From Hymenobacter swuensis DY53 (GTDB taxonomy: Bacteria; Bacteroidota; Bacteroidia; Cytophagales; Hymenobacteraceae): a DNA stretch of 64,000 nucleotides. This document shows positions 42,731-51,841 of this stretch, in pieces. Both the position numbers and the translations under genes were made by a program. Location: positions 2,728,001 through 2,792,000 of the forward strand of contig NZ_CP007145.1 of the NCBI RefSeq assembly GCF_000576555.1. The letters run 5' to 3'. The first letter of the stretch is position 1. The number at the start of each line of letters is the position of its first letter. A model generated the notes under the pieces. That model saw only the letters and a list, made by a program, of their open reading frames with translations, made no database searches and was not told the origin of the DNA.

Positions 42731-44494
42731 CTAGTTGAAGTACTCTTTGGCCAGGGCCTTGTCGTGGCCGTAGATATCGTCGCGGAAGTGAACCTTGCCG
42801 GCTTCATCTACCCAGGTAGTGAAGTACACCAGATACACGGGCAGCTTCTCGGGCAGGGTTACGTACTTCTCCCGGCGGCCGGCAATGGTATCCATAATGG
42901 CTGTCCGGTCCCAGTCGGGCTTGTCACGCAGCAGGTATTCGGCCAGCTTAATGGGCTCGGCTACCCGCACGCAGCCATGGCTGAAGCCGCGCTTGGTCTG
43001 GCTGAACAACTCGTCGTGGGGCGTATCGTGGAGGTAGATATCATTGGAGTTCGGGAAGATAAACTTCACGTCGCCAAGGTCGTTTTTGGGGCCGGGCCGG
43101 CGACGCAGCGTATACTTCCAGGTCTTCTGGCTTACGTTGGCCCAGTCGATGCTATTGGGGTCGACAGGGGTAGCTTTGGCCCCCCAGCCTTTCACCACTT
43201 CCATATCGAGGCGGTCGAGCGTGGCCTGTGCATTGCCCACCAGCTTGGGCCGGAGCTCTTTGTCGATGATGCTGAACGGCACGTTCCAGTAAGGAGCCAG
43301 CACCACAAATTCCATCTTGTCGCTGAAGACCGGTGTGGCGTTGAGCGTCTTGCCCACGATGACCGGCATGGTGAATTTCTCCTTGTTCTCCTCCACCACA
43401 TGCAGGGTGTATTCCGGAATGTTCACGAGCAGATAATTCGGCTCAAACTTCTTCGGAATCCAGCGCCAGCGTTCCATGTTCAGCGTAATCTGATCGATGC
43501 GCTGGGCCACCGAAATGTTGAGCAGACGCAACGTCTCACCGGTTACGATACCATCCGGTTTCAACCCGTTCATGGCCTGAAATTCTTTCACGGCAGCTAC
43601 CAACTCGGCATCGTACGCCTGGGCAACCGGGGCGGCAGGAGCAGCCGGCTTACCGGGGTTGTTGGCCACGGCTACGGCCGGCGTGCCAGTCGTCGGAGCG
43701 GCAGCATCAGGGCCCAGCAGTCGGGTCCGCAGCACAGCTACGGCGGCCGAAGTGGCTCCCGGCTTCAGGCGAGTGGTAGCCGGCAACACTGGCCAGCCGC
43801 CGTTGCGCTGAATGGCGCGGTAGTCGGCCAGGGCCTTTTTCAGCCGGTCATACTCAGGGTGCAGGGGTTCGAAATCATAGTAGCCGTAGGTGCTTTCCCG
43901 CTCCTTCAGAATGGTCATCAGCGCCTTGTGCAGCTTGATTTTGTTGCGCTTTACATTCCAGTCAATGGCCTTCACGGCGCGCGGATCTACGGTGCCCCGG
44001 TAGAAGTCGGAAGCATAGTTGAAATAGGTCCCTGACAGCGCCACGTCGATTTCCTTTTCCAGCGTATTACGCTTGGTTGAGTCCCCCTGGGCGGCTTCGA
44101 GGTCCTTGAAAAGTTTCTCGAAGTCCTTGGTTTTGTACTCCTTAGGATCCAGCCCTTCGTCGGCGGCTTTGTTGATGACCCCAAGCAGAGTGCGGGCCTG
44201 TGGTACCAGCTCGTGGTTGCGGAACCAGCCCAGGCGGAAGCCCCGCTCCCGGTAAAATTTCTTGGCCCATTCGGTCTGGTCCTTGAATTTAGGCTCGGTG
44301 CTCATGTACTTTACAATGTACACGCTGTCGAGCTTAGGCTGGGCTCCGCCGGCTTTGGTGAAGCCGCCGGGCAGGGCTTCCTTCAGCTGCGCCTTCTGGT
44401 CCTGGCTGCACGACACCACGGAGGTGCACAGCAGCAGGCCCAGCAGCCAGCAGCAGAAAGTAGTAAGAAAAGTAGGACGATGGAATTCGTTCAT
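42731..44494 (-). CDS. L,D-transpeptidase (YcbB/LdtD-like) lipoprotein
   Basis: A 587-residue cell-wall enzyme. After a lipoprotein signal (LLLCTSVVSC) come a scaffold domain (FRLGWFRNHELVPQARTLLG, DPKEYKTKDFEKLFKDLE), a Pro/Ala linker and a peptidoglycan-binding domain (VAAVKEFQAMNGLKPDGIVT). The YkuD catalytic domain ends with IYLHDTPHDELFSQTKRGFS followed by HGCVRV; the Cys near residue 507 forms the acyl-enzyme. PYWNVPFSIIDKELRPK lies before it as in LdtD. The enzyme makes 3-3 cross-links or attaches proteins to peptidoglycan in the periplasm. The length and long lid are typical of this branch. Confidence 0.93.
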   Translation of the reverse strand: MNEFHRPTFLTTFCCWLLGLLLCTSVVSCSQDQKAQLKEALPGGFTKAGGAQPKLDSVYIVKYMSTEPKFKDQTEWAKKFYRERGFRLGWFRNHELVPQARTLLGVINKAADEGLDPKEYKTKDFEKLFKDLEAAQGDSTKRNTLEKEIDVALSGTYFNYASDFYRGTVDPRAVKAIDWNVKRNKIKLHKALMTILKERESTYGYYDFEPLHPEYDRLKKALADYRAIQRNGGWPVLPATTRLKPGATSAAVAVLRTRLLGPDAAAPTTGTPAVAVANNPGKPAAPAAPVAQAYDAELVAAVKEFQAMNGLKPDGIVTGETLRLLNISVAQRIDQITLNMERWRWIPKKFEPNYLLVNIPEYTLHVVEENKEKFTMPVIVGKTLNATPVFSDKMEFVVLAPYWNVPFSIIDKELRPKLVGNAQATLDRLDMEVVKGWGAKATPVDPNSIDWANVSQKTWKYTLRRRPGPKNDLGDVKFIFPNSNDIYLHDTPHDELFSQTKRGFSHGCVRVAEPIKLAEYLLRDKPDWDRTAIMDTIAGRREKYVTLPEKLPVYLVYFTTWVDEAGKVHFRDDIYGHDKALAKEYFN

Positions 44495-44706
44495 GCGGGG
44501 TGGTCGGGAGAAGAATCAATAAAACGGTTTCTGACCAGCGGCAGCCACGGGGCCGGCGCAGTCAGGGCGTTGTACTGATTTCGGTACGGCGGAGTTGTCA
44601 GTACCGGTGCTTCTTGCCCAACGGCGCAAGTTAGACGTTTTGCCCCGACAATTTTCCATCCCTGCCGGCCCCTTTTATCGTAACCCTGAGCCCAGATGGC
44701 AATTGC

Positions 44707-44715
44707 TACTTTTGC
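44707..44715 (+). promoter_or_regulatory. Bacteroidota-type -7 element for the M1 peptidase
   Basis: TACTTTTGC fits TAnnTTTG and lies 49 bases before the ATG at 44764. Confidence 0.5.
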
Positions 44716-44763
44716 CCGACCCGTACGCGCCGCTGCCGGGTGCCTCCTCTCCTGCCCTTCGTA

Positions 44764-46572
44764 ATGATGTCCAACCTGCTTTTCTCCGCCGACCCGCACA
44801 GCCACGCCCGCCCCGCCGAGGTCAGCGTGCATCACCTGCGGCTCCACCTGACTGTCGACTTTACGCAACAGATTCTACGGGGCTCTGCTACCTGGCAGCT
44901 GCGCCGGGCCGCAGACACAGCTCAGGAGCTGATCCTCGATGTGCGCGGCCTGCAGATCGAAGCCGTGCTGCTTGATGGGCCAAGCGGTACGCCAGCTTCA
45001 TTTCATCTTGGTTCCCATGACCCGGTCCTGGGTCAGGCCCTGCACATCCAGCTTCGCCCCGACACTACCGCCGTCAGCATCCGGTACCAGACTACGCCCG
45101 ACGCGGCCGCTTTGCAGTGGCTCAGCCCGGCGCAGACGGCCGGCCGCCGGCAGCCGTTTCTGTTTACTCAGTCGCAGGCCATCCTGGCCCGCACCTGGAT
45201 TCCGTGTCAGGACTCGCCTGGTGTACGCTTCACCTACGAGGCCCGCGTAGAGGTACCCGCCCATCTGCTGCCGCTGATGAGTGCCGAGAACCCGCAGCAG
45301 CTCGACCCCAGCGGCGTCTACCACTTCCGCATGACCCAGCCCATTCCCGCTTACCTTATGGCCCTGGCGGTGGGCGAGGTGGAATTCCGGCCGCTGAGTC
45401 CGCGTACGGGTGTGTATGCCGAACCCATTACGCTGCCCGTTGCGGCCAGTGAGTTCGAGGACCTGGAGCAGATGGTGACCACCGCTGAAGACTTGTACGG
45501 ACCTTACCGCTGGGAACGGTACGATTTGCTGGTGCTCCCACCCTCTTTTCCGTTTGGGGGCATGGAAAACCCGCGCTTAACTTTTGTAACGCCTACCATT
45601 CTGGCCGGCGACCGGAGCCTGACCAGCCTGGTGGCCCACGAGCTGGCCCACTCCTGGAGCGGCAACCTGGTGACAAACGCCACCTGGAATGATTTCTGGC
45701 TGAACGAGGGCTTTACCGTGTACTTCGAGCGGCGCATTATGGAGCAGCTCTATGGCAAGCCCTACGCGGATATGCTGCAGATGCTGGGCCACTCCGCCCT
45801 GCTCCACACCGTGCAGGAGTTGGGCGCTACCAGCCCGGACACGCACCTGCTGCTAAACCTGGCCGGCCGCGACCCGGATGAGGGCCTCAACGAAATTGCC
45901 TACGAGAAGGGCGACTACCTGCTTCTTACGCTGGAACACCTGGTAGGACGCCCTGCCCTCGACACCTTTATAAAGGAGTACTTTGCCCGGCACAGTTTCC
46001 AGAGCATGGACACGGCTTCCTTCCTCACCTATCTGCGCCAGGAACTCCTCGACAAACACCCGGGCCTGGAAGAACAGGTGCAGCTCGATGCCTGGGTCAG
46101 CGGCCCCGGGATTCCGGACGTAGCTCCGCCGGTTTCCTCCGAGCGGTTTGTGGCGGTTGAGAAAGCCCAGCGCGCCTGGCAAAGCGGAACCCCGGCCCTG
46201 GCCCTGGCCACTGCTGACTGGAGCAGCCACGAGTGGGTTCACTTCCTGCACGGGCTACCTGCCGGGCTCCACCCGGAGCAGCTAACGGCCCTGGACGCCG
46301 CCTTCGGGTTCACGCAGTCCGGCAACGCCGAGATTCTGGCTGCCTGGTTTCCACATACCATTGCAGCCGGTTATGCTCCCGCCGAGGAAGCCCTGCATCA
46401 GTTCCTGACGCGGGTGGGCCGGCGCAAGTTCCTGGTGCCGCTGTACCGGGCCCTGCTGGCTACGCCCGACGGGCTGGCCTATGCCCAGCGGCTCTACGCT
46501 GAGGCCCGCCCCAACTACCACGCCGTTGCAACCGTTACCTTCGACGCGCTGCTGGGCCGCCCCGCCGGGTAG
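44764..46572 (+). CDS. M1-family zinc aminopeptidase
   Basis: A 602-residue enzyme with leukotriene A4 hydrolase-like architecture. An N-terminal beta saddle (VSVHHLRLHLTVDFTQQILR) is followed by the substrate loop GGMENPRLTFVTP and the zinc site VAHELAHSWSG (about 292) with the third ligand in WLNEGFTVYFE. The C-terminal helical domain is short and of the LTA4H type (MGR-like armadillo). It removes N-terminal residues from peptides. No signal peptide is seen, so it is cytoplasmic. Start ATG 44764 (or 44767) is preferred to a GTG 24 bases earlier. Confidence 0.94.
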   Translation: MMSNLLFSADPHSHARPAEVSVHHLRLHLTVDFTQQILRGSATWQLRRAADTAQELILDVRGLQIEAVLLDGPSGTPASFHLGSHDPVLGQALHIQLRPDTTAVSIRYQTTPDAAALQWLSPAQTAGRRQPFLFTQSQAILARTWIPCQDSPGVRFTYEARVEVPAHLLPLMSAENPQQLDPSGVYHFRMTQPIPAYLMALAVGEVEFRPLSPRTGVYAEPITLPVAASEFEDLEQMVTTAEDLYGPYRWERYDLLVLPPSFPFGGMENPRLTFVTPTILAGDRSLTSLVAHELAHSWSGNLVTNATWNDFWLNEGFTVYFERRIMEQLYGKPYADMLQMLGHSALLHTVQELGATSPDTHLLLNLAGRDPDEGLNEIAYEKGDYLLLTLEHLVGRPALDTFIKEYFARHSFQSMDTASFLTYLRQELLDKHPGLEEQVQLDAWVSGPGIPDVAPPVSSERFVAVEKAQRAWQSGTPALALATADWSSHEWVHFLHGLPAGLHPEQLTALDAAFGFTQSGNAEILAAWFPHTIAAGYAPAEEALHQFLTRVGRRKFLVPLYRALLATPDGLAYAQRLYAEARPNYHAVATVTFDALLGRPAG

Positions 46573-46823
46573 GTTCCGGCGTTGAGCGGGAGCAGCCCAC
46601 ACGAATCAGCTGTTTTTTGTTGCTTCGGGACAGGTACGCATGCTGCTGCCTGAAACCCTGACCGAACGTGGCGGGTTGTTCATTCTTTTTCTTCCTGAAA
46701 AGGCTCGCGTGGCCCGAACCTTGCTTGTCAGCTGGCCGCCTGCGCTACTGGTGGGCACTGGTTTTTCGGCCTTTGCTACCCGCTGCCGGTCTTTTCTTTT
46801 GTTTGCTTAAGTTGATTTCTGCC

Positions 46824-47762
46824 TTGAAAAACCAAAAACCGCTCGGTAAGCTCATTGCCATTGGAGGCAACGAGGACAAGGGCACCTACCCCAACCCGCG
46901 CACTAAAAAGAAATACTACCTCAATTTTTTTGAGCTGGGCATTCTCAAGCGCGTGATTCTGGAATCGGGTAAGGAGGACCCCGCCATCGAAGTCATCACC
47001 ACTGCCTCCATGATTCCGGAGGAAGTGGCGCGCGTCTATATTTCCTCGTTCACGATGCTCAACTGCAACAACGTGAACATTATGAACATTCGCACCCGCG
47101 ACGAAGCACTGGACCCGCAGTATGTGGAGCGCCTCACCCGGGCCGATATTGTGATGTTCTCGGGCGGCAATCAGTCGCGCCTCACCGAAATGTTTGGCGA
47201 AACAGAGTTTCTGCGCACGCTCAAGCACCGGTACTACAACACGCCGAACTTTATCATTGCCGGCACCTCGGCCGGAGCCGTAGCCATGTCGAAAACGATG
47301 ATTAAGGGCGGCAGCGTACCCGATGCTTTGATGAAAGGAGCCGTGAAAATGGGTGCCGGGCTGGGCTTCCTGGATAATGTGGTGATTGACTCGCACTTCG
47401 TCAAGCGGGGCCGCTTCGGCCGCCTCATCGAGGCGGTAGCCCTGCACCCCAAGCTTATCGGCATCGGGCTGGGGGAAGACACCGGCGTCCTTATCACCGA
47501 AGGCAACCTGCTCGAAACCATCGGCTCCAACCTGGTCATCATCATGGATGGTCATAAGCTGGAGCACAACAATGCCGCCGCCGCTAAAAAAGGCGAGGCC
47601 ATTTCCATCGAGAGTATGCAGCTGCATGTACTGGTGAAGAGTAACCTCTACGATATCACGCAGCGCGAATTCTACCCCGACCTCAAGCTCCGCCAGCAGG
47701 CGGCCGAGTCAGCGCGCCTCACCGCCGGCCAGGGAGCTAACGAGCCGGCCCCGGCCGGTTAA
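46824..47762 (+). CDS. cphB: Cyanophycinase-type peptidase (S51)
   Basis: A 312-residue protein. It starts with TTG at 46824 giving MKNQKPLGKLIAIGGNEDKG, the family's usual opening; the longer upstream frame has no family similarity. Serine nucleophile Ser149 lies in IIAGTSAGAVAMS, and FSGGNQSRLTE and GIGLGEDTGVLI are other S51 landmarks. Cyanophycinase cuts the arginine-aspartate polymer cyanophycin into beta-Asp-Arg dipeptides in the cytoplasm. The convergent neighbour encodes an isoaspartyl peptidase that would hydrolyse those dipeptides. No cyanophycin synthetase is in the window. Confidence 0.9.
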   Translation: MKNQKPLGKLIAIGGNEDKGTYPNPRTKKKYYLNFFELGILKRVILESGKEDPAIEVITTASMIPEEVARVYISSFTMLNCNNVNIMNIRTRDEALDPQYVERLTRADIVMFSGGNQSRLTEMFGETEFLRTLKHRYYNTPNFIIAGTSAGAVAMSKTMIKGGSVPDALMKGAVKMGAGLGFLDNVVIDSHFVKRGRFGRLIEAVALHPKLIGIGLGEDTGVLITEGNLLETIGSNLVIIMDGHKLEHNNAAAAKKGEAISIESMQLHVLVKSNLYDITQREFYPDLKLRQQAAESARLTAGQGANEPAPAG

Positions 47763-47780
47763 CTCGCCTTATCCAAATAC

Positions 47781-47819
47781 ATAAAAACCCACTTTTCTAC
47801 TCGAAAAGTGGGTTTTTAT
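47781..47819. terminator. Bidirectional terminator
   Basis: A perfect 17-bp stem (47781-47797 and 47803-47819) with a 5-base loop, A run on the left and T run on the right, between convergent cyanophycinase and isoaspartyl peptidase genes. Confidence 0.9.
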
Positions 47820-47927
47820 CTTTATACAAATGAGCAATCCGCTTTATTCCGAACTGCAACTTCCAAAGCCGGCCTGAACCGCAGGTCACTCCTTATATAT
47901 ACAGCTGCCGGAAACGACCGATTGGCC

Positions 47928-48878
47928 TCACTTGTAGATGGCTACGAACGGGCCCGTATCGGCGGAGGTAAGGCTGGCTCGGTACATACCTTCGGAGTTG
48001 AAAGGCAGGGCCACGTTACCGGCTGCGTCTACGGCTACCAGGCCACCTTCGCCCCCAACAGGAGCCAGCTTCTCGTGCACCACCACCCGGCAGGCCTCGG
48101 CCAACGAGAGGCCCCGATATTCCATGAGGCAGCTGATGTCATGCGCTACTACGGCCCGCAGGAAAAACTCGCCGTGCCCGGTGCAACTGATGGCGCAGGT
48201 CCGGTCGTCGGCAAAGGTACCGCTCCCGATGATGGGCGAGTCGCCGATGCGGGAGTACTGCTTGTTGGTCATGCCACCGGTGCTGGTGGCGGCGGCCAGG
48301 TGGCCATGCTGGTCCCGGGCCACCGCCCCTACCGTGCCCATTTTCTTTTTCGGGTCTTCGTTGGGCAGGGCCTGGGAATGGTCGAGGCGCATCCGGCCTT
48401 CCTGCAGGGCCTCCTGCAGCTGGTCGAAGCGGTGCTGGGTAAAGAAATATTCCGGTGGCTGCATGGGCAGGTTATGCAGGCGGGCCAGTTCATCGGCTCC
48501 GGGGTAGGCCAGCAGTACATGTTCGGTTTGCTCCATGACCAACCGGGCGGCCCGAATAGGATTCTGCACGGCGCGGGCCCCGGCCACGGCCCCGGCAGCG
48601 CGGTTGCGGCCGTCCATAATGGCGGCATCCATTTCGTGGTGGCCGTCGTGCGTGAATACCGCGCCCCGGCCGGCGTTGAACAGCGGGCAGTCTTCGAGGC
48701 TGCGCACGGCCTGCTCCACGGCATCGAGGGCGGGGCCGCCCTGGCGCAATACGGCCGTGCCCGCCTCCAGGGCCGCCAACAGGGCGCGCTGATAAGCATG
48801 CTCCTTGTCGGGGGTCATCAGGGCGGGCGAAATGGTGCCGGCACCGCCGTGCAGGGCCAAAGCGAAGGAAGCAGTCAT
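47928..48878 (-). CDS. iaaA: Isoaspartyl peptidase / L-asparaginase (Ntn hydrolase)
   Basis: A 316-residue plant-type asparaginase. ATG 48878 places ALALHGGAGTISPALM near the N-terminus, as in the family. NAGRGAVFTHDGHHEMDAAI precedes the linker, and the self-cleaving Thr182 is in KKMGTVGAVARD; it becomes the N-terminus of the beta chain. GRIGDSPIIG-like SRIGDSPIIGSGTFA and SCTGHGEFFLR form the substrate site. The enzyme splits isoaspartyl dipeptides and asparagine. Together with cyanophycinase it could complete cyanophycin breakdown to aspartate and arginine. A perfect TACCTTTGC promoter lies at 48915-48923. Confidence 0.94.
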   Translation of the reverse strand: MTASFALALHGGAGTISPALMTPDKEHAYQRALLAALEAGTAVLRQGGPALDAVEQAVRSLEDCPLFNAGRGAVFTHDGHHEMDAAIMDGRNRAAGAVAGARAVQNPIRAARLVMEQTEHVLLAYPGADELARLHNLPMQPPEYFFTQHRFDQLQEALQEGRMRLDHSQALPNEDPKKKMGTVGAVARDQHGHLAAATSTGGMTNKQYSRIGDSPIIGSGTFADDRTCAISCTGHGEFFLRAVVAHDISCLMEYRGLSLAEACRVVVHEKLAPVGGEGGLVAVDAAGNVALPFNSEGMYRASLTSADTGPFVAIYK

Positions 48879-48914
48879 GGGTAGAAAAAAGTGGTGGGTG
48901 GGCAAAAACGCAAG

Positions 48915-48923
48915 GCAAAGGTA
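48915..48923 (-). promoter_or_regulatory. Bacteroidota-type -7 element for the isoaspartyl peptidase
   Basis: Minus-strand TACCTTTGC fits the consensus exactly and lies 37 bases upstream of the ATG at 48878. Confidence 0.55.
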
Positions 48924-49026
48924 GTCAGGCCACCGGCCCCGAATGGCGGCCCGGAGCCCGAACTAACCGCGTTTTTTTTCGTAGGTTTGGTTTACTGTTT
49001 TCAACTCCCCAAACATATTCAACCTT

Positions 49027-49449
49027 ATGGCTTACGAAGCTACCGGCCGCCTGCACGAAATTTTCGACGAACAGCAGGTGAGCGAAAAATTCCGCAAGCG
49101 CGAGTTCGTGCTGGAGGTCGTAGACGGCCAGTATCCCGAGCATATCAAGTTCCAGTTGGTACAGGATAAAACCGCGCTTATCGACCCCTACAAAATCGGC
49201 GACGAGGTAAAAATCTCCTTCAACCTGCGGGGCCGTGGGTTCAATAAGAACGGCCAGATGCTGTACTTCACCAACCTCGAAGCCTGGCGCATCGAGTCGG
49301 GCACGGGTGCTGCCGCTGCTCCTCAGGGTGGTGGCTACCAGCAGGCGGCTCCTCGCGCTGCTGCCGCTCCGGCTCAGAACTCGAACCCGAACCTGCGCGC
49401 CTCGGCCGCTCCCATTGCTTCGGACGACGACAACGACCTGCCTTTCTAA
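49027..49449 (+). CDS. DUF3127 protein, OB-fold-like with SSB-type acidic tail
   Basis: A 140-residue protein. Residues 1-95 are the DUF3127 domain (YEATGRLHEIFDEQQVSEKF, REFVLEVVDGQYPEHIKFQL, YKIGDEVKISFNLRGRGF), a predicted OB fold found mainly in Bacteroidota. An Ala/Gln/Pro linker follows, and the protein ends DDDNDLPF. This resembles the DDDIPF tip of single-stranded DNA-binding proteins, which recruits repair and replication partners. Nucleic-acid binding is therefore likely, though unproven. A TAGGTTTGG promoter element lies at 48982-48990, and a terminator follows at 49511. Confidence 0.9.
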   Translation: MAYEATGRLHEIFDEQQVSEKFRKREFVLEVVDGQYPEHIKFQLVQDKTALIDPYKIGDEVKISFNLRGRGFNKNGQMLYFTNLEAWRIESGTGAAAAPQGGGYQQAAPRAAAAPAQNSNPNLRASAAPIASDDDNDLPF

Positions 49450-49510
49450 CTCACGGTGCCAACTGCCCCTACCGGGGGGTAGTGTACGGCTCTGCTGATT
49501 TTCGTTTCGC

Positions 49511-49545
49511 AAAAAGCCGCTTCCGAGTTTCGGGAGCGGCTTTTT
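49511..49545 (+). terminator. Intrinsic terminator after the DUF3127 gene
   Basis: AAAAAGCCGCTTCCG (49511-49525) pairs with CGGGAGCGGCTTTTT (49531-49545) with one G-T pair. The next plus-strand gene starts 18 bases later. Confidence 0.8.
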
Positions 49546-49562
49546 GATGGATTACCCGCTCT

Positions 49563-50891
49563 ATGCATACACTCCAACAACTACAGGCCGGGGAACTAGC
49601 CGGAGCCACCCGGCTCGACCTGGCGGAAGGCCTCACCGAATTTCCCCGCGAAATTCTTGCGCTGGCCGATACGCTCGAAATTCTGAACCTGTCGGGCAAT
49701 GCGTTGTCGGAGCTACCGGCAGACCTGGGGCAGTTACGGCGGCTGCGGATTCTGTTCTGCTCTGATAACCGCTTCACCCGCGTGCCGGAAGTGCTGGGCC
49801 AATGCCCGGCCCTGGAAATGGTGGGCTTCAAGGCCAACCAGATCCGGACGCTGCCCGGCGCGGCCCTGCCGCCACTGCTGCGCTGGCTTATCCTAACCGA
49901 TAACCAGCTGGAGACCCTGCCGCCGGAGCTTGGGCAGTGCCGGCAGCTGCAGAAGCTGATGCTGGCTGGCAACCGGCTGCGGGAGCTGCCGCCGGAACTG
50001 GCCCACTGCCACAACCTGGAGCTGCTGCGCCTGGCCGCCAATCAACTACCGATACTACCCGGCTGGCTTTTGCGCCTGCCCCGCCTTACCTGGCTGGCCT
50101 ACGCGGGCAACCCGTGCAGCCGGCATGCCGAAGAGGCGGCCCTGCTACGCTCACCAATTCTCCCCATTGCGTGGTCTGAGCTGGCGCTTCAGGGCGTGTT
50201 GGGGGAAGGCGCATCGGGTGTTATTTATCAGGCCCACTGGCAACGGCCGGCCCTGCCTCCTACCCCGGTGGCGGTAAAGCTGTTCAAAGGGGCCGTCACC
50301 TCCGATGGGTTGCCGCACAGCGAAATGGTGGCCTGCATCAGTGCCGGCACCCACCCGCACCTTATTGCCGTAGCCGGAAAAATAACCGACCACCCCACCG
50401 AAGCGGAAGGTTTGGTCATGGAGTTGATTTCGCCGGACTTCCGAAACCTGGCCGGCCCGCCGAGCTTCCGGACCTGCACCCGCGACGTGTACCCCGCCGG
50501 TACCACCTTCTCGCTGGCAATGGCGCTGCGCATCGCCCAGGGCATGGCGGCGGCGGCGGCACACCTGCACGCGCAGGGCATTCTGCACGGCGACCTGTAC
50601 GCCCACAATATCCTCGTTACCCAAAACGGCGACAGCCTGCTCGGTGATTTTGGAGCTGCCAGTTTCTTTGCCCCAGCTGAAGCTGCAACGGCACGGGCCC
50701 TGCAGCAGCTGGAAGTCCGGGCGTTTGCCTGTTTGCTGGAGGAGCTGCTGGATCATTGCTCACCTGCCGCCACCGAACAGCTGGGGGCCGAGCTACGGGC
50801 GCTACAGCACCGGTGCGCCCAACCCGAGACAACAGCCCGGCCGTTGTTTACCGAAATCGAGGAACAGCTGCGGGTCCTGCAGCAGGCGTAA
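49563..50891 (+). CDS. Leucine-rich-repeat / protein kinase fusion
   Basis: A 442-residue protein. Residues about 15-190 are seven or so leucine-rich repeats (LEILNLSGNALSELPADLGQ and like units). Residues 205-440 are an eukaryotic-type protein kinase: glycine loop GEGASG (214-219), AVK with Lys239, catalytic HGDLYAHN (342-349) and GDFG (361-364). The HRD arginine is replaced by Gly, as in several LRR-kinases and plant RLCK-like proteins; Asp344 is kept. No membrane segment is seen. The LRRs probably choose partners or sense a ligand, and the kinase may phosphorylate Ser/Thr. No phosphatase or obvious target lies next to it. Confidence 0.9.
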   Translation: MHTLQQLQAGELAGATRLDLAEGLTEFPREILALADTLEILNLSGNALSELPADLGQLRRLRILFCSDNRFTRVPEVLGQCPALEMVGFKANQIRTLPGAALPPLLRWLILTDNQLETLPPELGQCRQLQKLMLAGNRLRELPPELAHCHNLELLRLAANQLPILPGWLLRLPRLTWLAYAGNPCSRHAEEAALLRSPILPIAWSELALQGVLGEGASGVIYQAHWQRPALPPTPVAVKLFKGAVTSDGLPHSEMVACISAGTHPHLIAVAGKITDHPTEAEGLVMELISPDFRNLAGPPSFRTCTRDVYPAGTTFSLAMALRIAQGMAAAAAHLHAQGILHGDLYAHNILVTQNGDSLLGDFGAASFFAPAEAATARALQQLEVRAFACLLEELLDHCSPAATEQLGAELRALQHRCAQPETTARPLFTEIEEQLRVLQQA

Positions 50892-50987
50892 GTTCCTGCT
50901 GACGGCCCAACCATCCGGCCCCTGGCTGCGTCTGTAGAGAGTCTCAAGTATGAATTCTATTGTATGGTAACCGCTTCCGTGCTGCCA

Positions 50988-51839
50988 ATGGCGGGCAAAA
51001 CCGCTCTGATAACCGGTGCTACCAGTGGTATCGGGCTGGTTACGGCCCGGGAGCTGGCCCGCCGGGGAGCCCGCGTGATAGTAGTAGGCCGCGACACCGA
51101 GAAAGCCGCCCGTGCCCAGCAGGCCATTCAGCTGGCGGCCGGGCCAGAAGCCCTGGTGCATGTGAAGTGCTTCGACCTATCGTTGCTGCGCAACGTGTAT
51201 ACGCTGGCCCGGGAAATGCAGCAGGAATTCAGCCAGCTGGATATTCTGATCAATAATGCCGGTATCATGCCCGGGCACCTCACCATCACGGAGGAAGGCC
51301 ACGAGCTATGCTGGGCTACTAACCACCTGGCACCTTATACGCTTACCAACTTACTGCTACCGCTGCTGGATGCCGCTGGTCAGGCGCGGGTAGTCACGGT
51401 TTCATCGGTGGCGCACTGGGTAGGCGAGATTGAACCCGACCGGGAAGCCCGTAATTCGCCCGACAAGTACAGCTGGCTCACGGCCTACGCCGATTCCAAG
51501 CTGGCTAACATTTTGTTTACCAAAGAACTGGCCCACCGGCTCGACCTGACCGGCATCACGGCCAATTGCCTGCACCCCGGCATGGTGAACACCGGCCTGA
51601 TGCGCCCGGACACGTCCCGGGTGATGCGCGCCCTCTGGCAGGTGGCCCGCCCGCTGATGGTTTCGCCCGACCAGGGCGCAGCTACCACGCTGCACCTGGC
51701 CACTGCTCCCGAGCTGGCCAGCGTAAGCGGCCGGTACTTTGCCGGCGGCAAGCCCGCCCGCTGCTCCGGCCGCGCCACCAACCCCACTGAAGCCAGCCGG
51801 CTCTGGCGCATCTCGGCGGAAGAAACCGGAGTAGAATAG
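50988..51839 (+). CDS. SDR-family oxidoreductase (retinol dehydrogenase-like)
   Basis: A 283-residue enzyme from ATG 50988 (MAGKTALITGATSGIGLVTA); a start at 50964 would add eight residues. Cofactor loop TGATSGIG, VGRDTEK after strand two (Arg favours NADP), NNAGIM, serine in VTVSSVAH, and YADSKLAN with the Tyr-Lys pair are all present. The C-terminus carries a family-typical PTEASRLWRISAEETG. This group reduces or oxidises retinoid-like, steroid-like or short-chain carbonyls; the substrate is unknown. It is followed by a 200-base inverted-repeat element. Confidence 0.92.
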   Translation: MAGKTALITGATSGIGLVTARELARRGARVIVVGRDTEKAARAQQAIQLAAGPEALVHVKCFDLSLLRNVYTLAREMQQEFSQLDILINNAGIMPGHLTITEEGHELCWATNHLAPYTLTNLLLPLLDAAGQARVVTVSSVAHWVGEIEPDREARNSPDKYSWLTAYADSKLANILFTKELAHRLDLTGITANCLHPGMVNTGLMRPDTSRVMRALWQVARPLMVSPDQGAATTLHLATAPELASVSGRYFAGGKPARCSGRATNPTEASRLWRISAEETGVE

Positions 51840-51841
51840 GC

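Noticed and set aside
46668..46823. Long N-terminus for the cyanophycinase
   Set aside because: These residues are not like the family and start at a GTG in GC-rich DNA; TTG at 46824 gives the conserved MKNQKPLGKL start.
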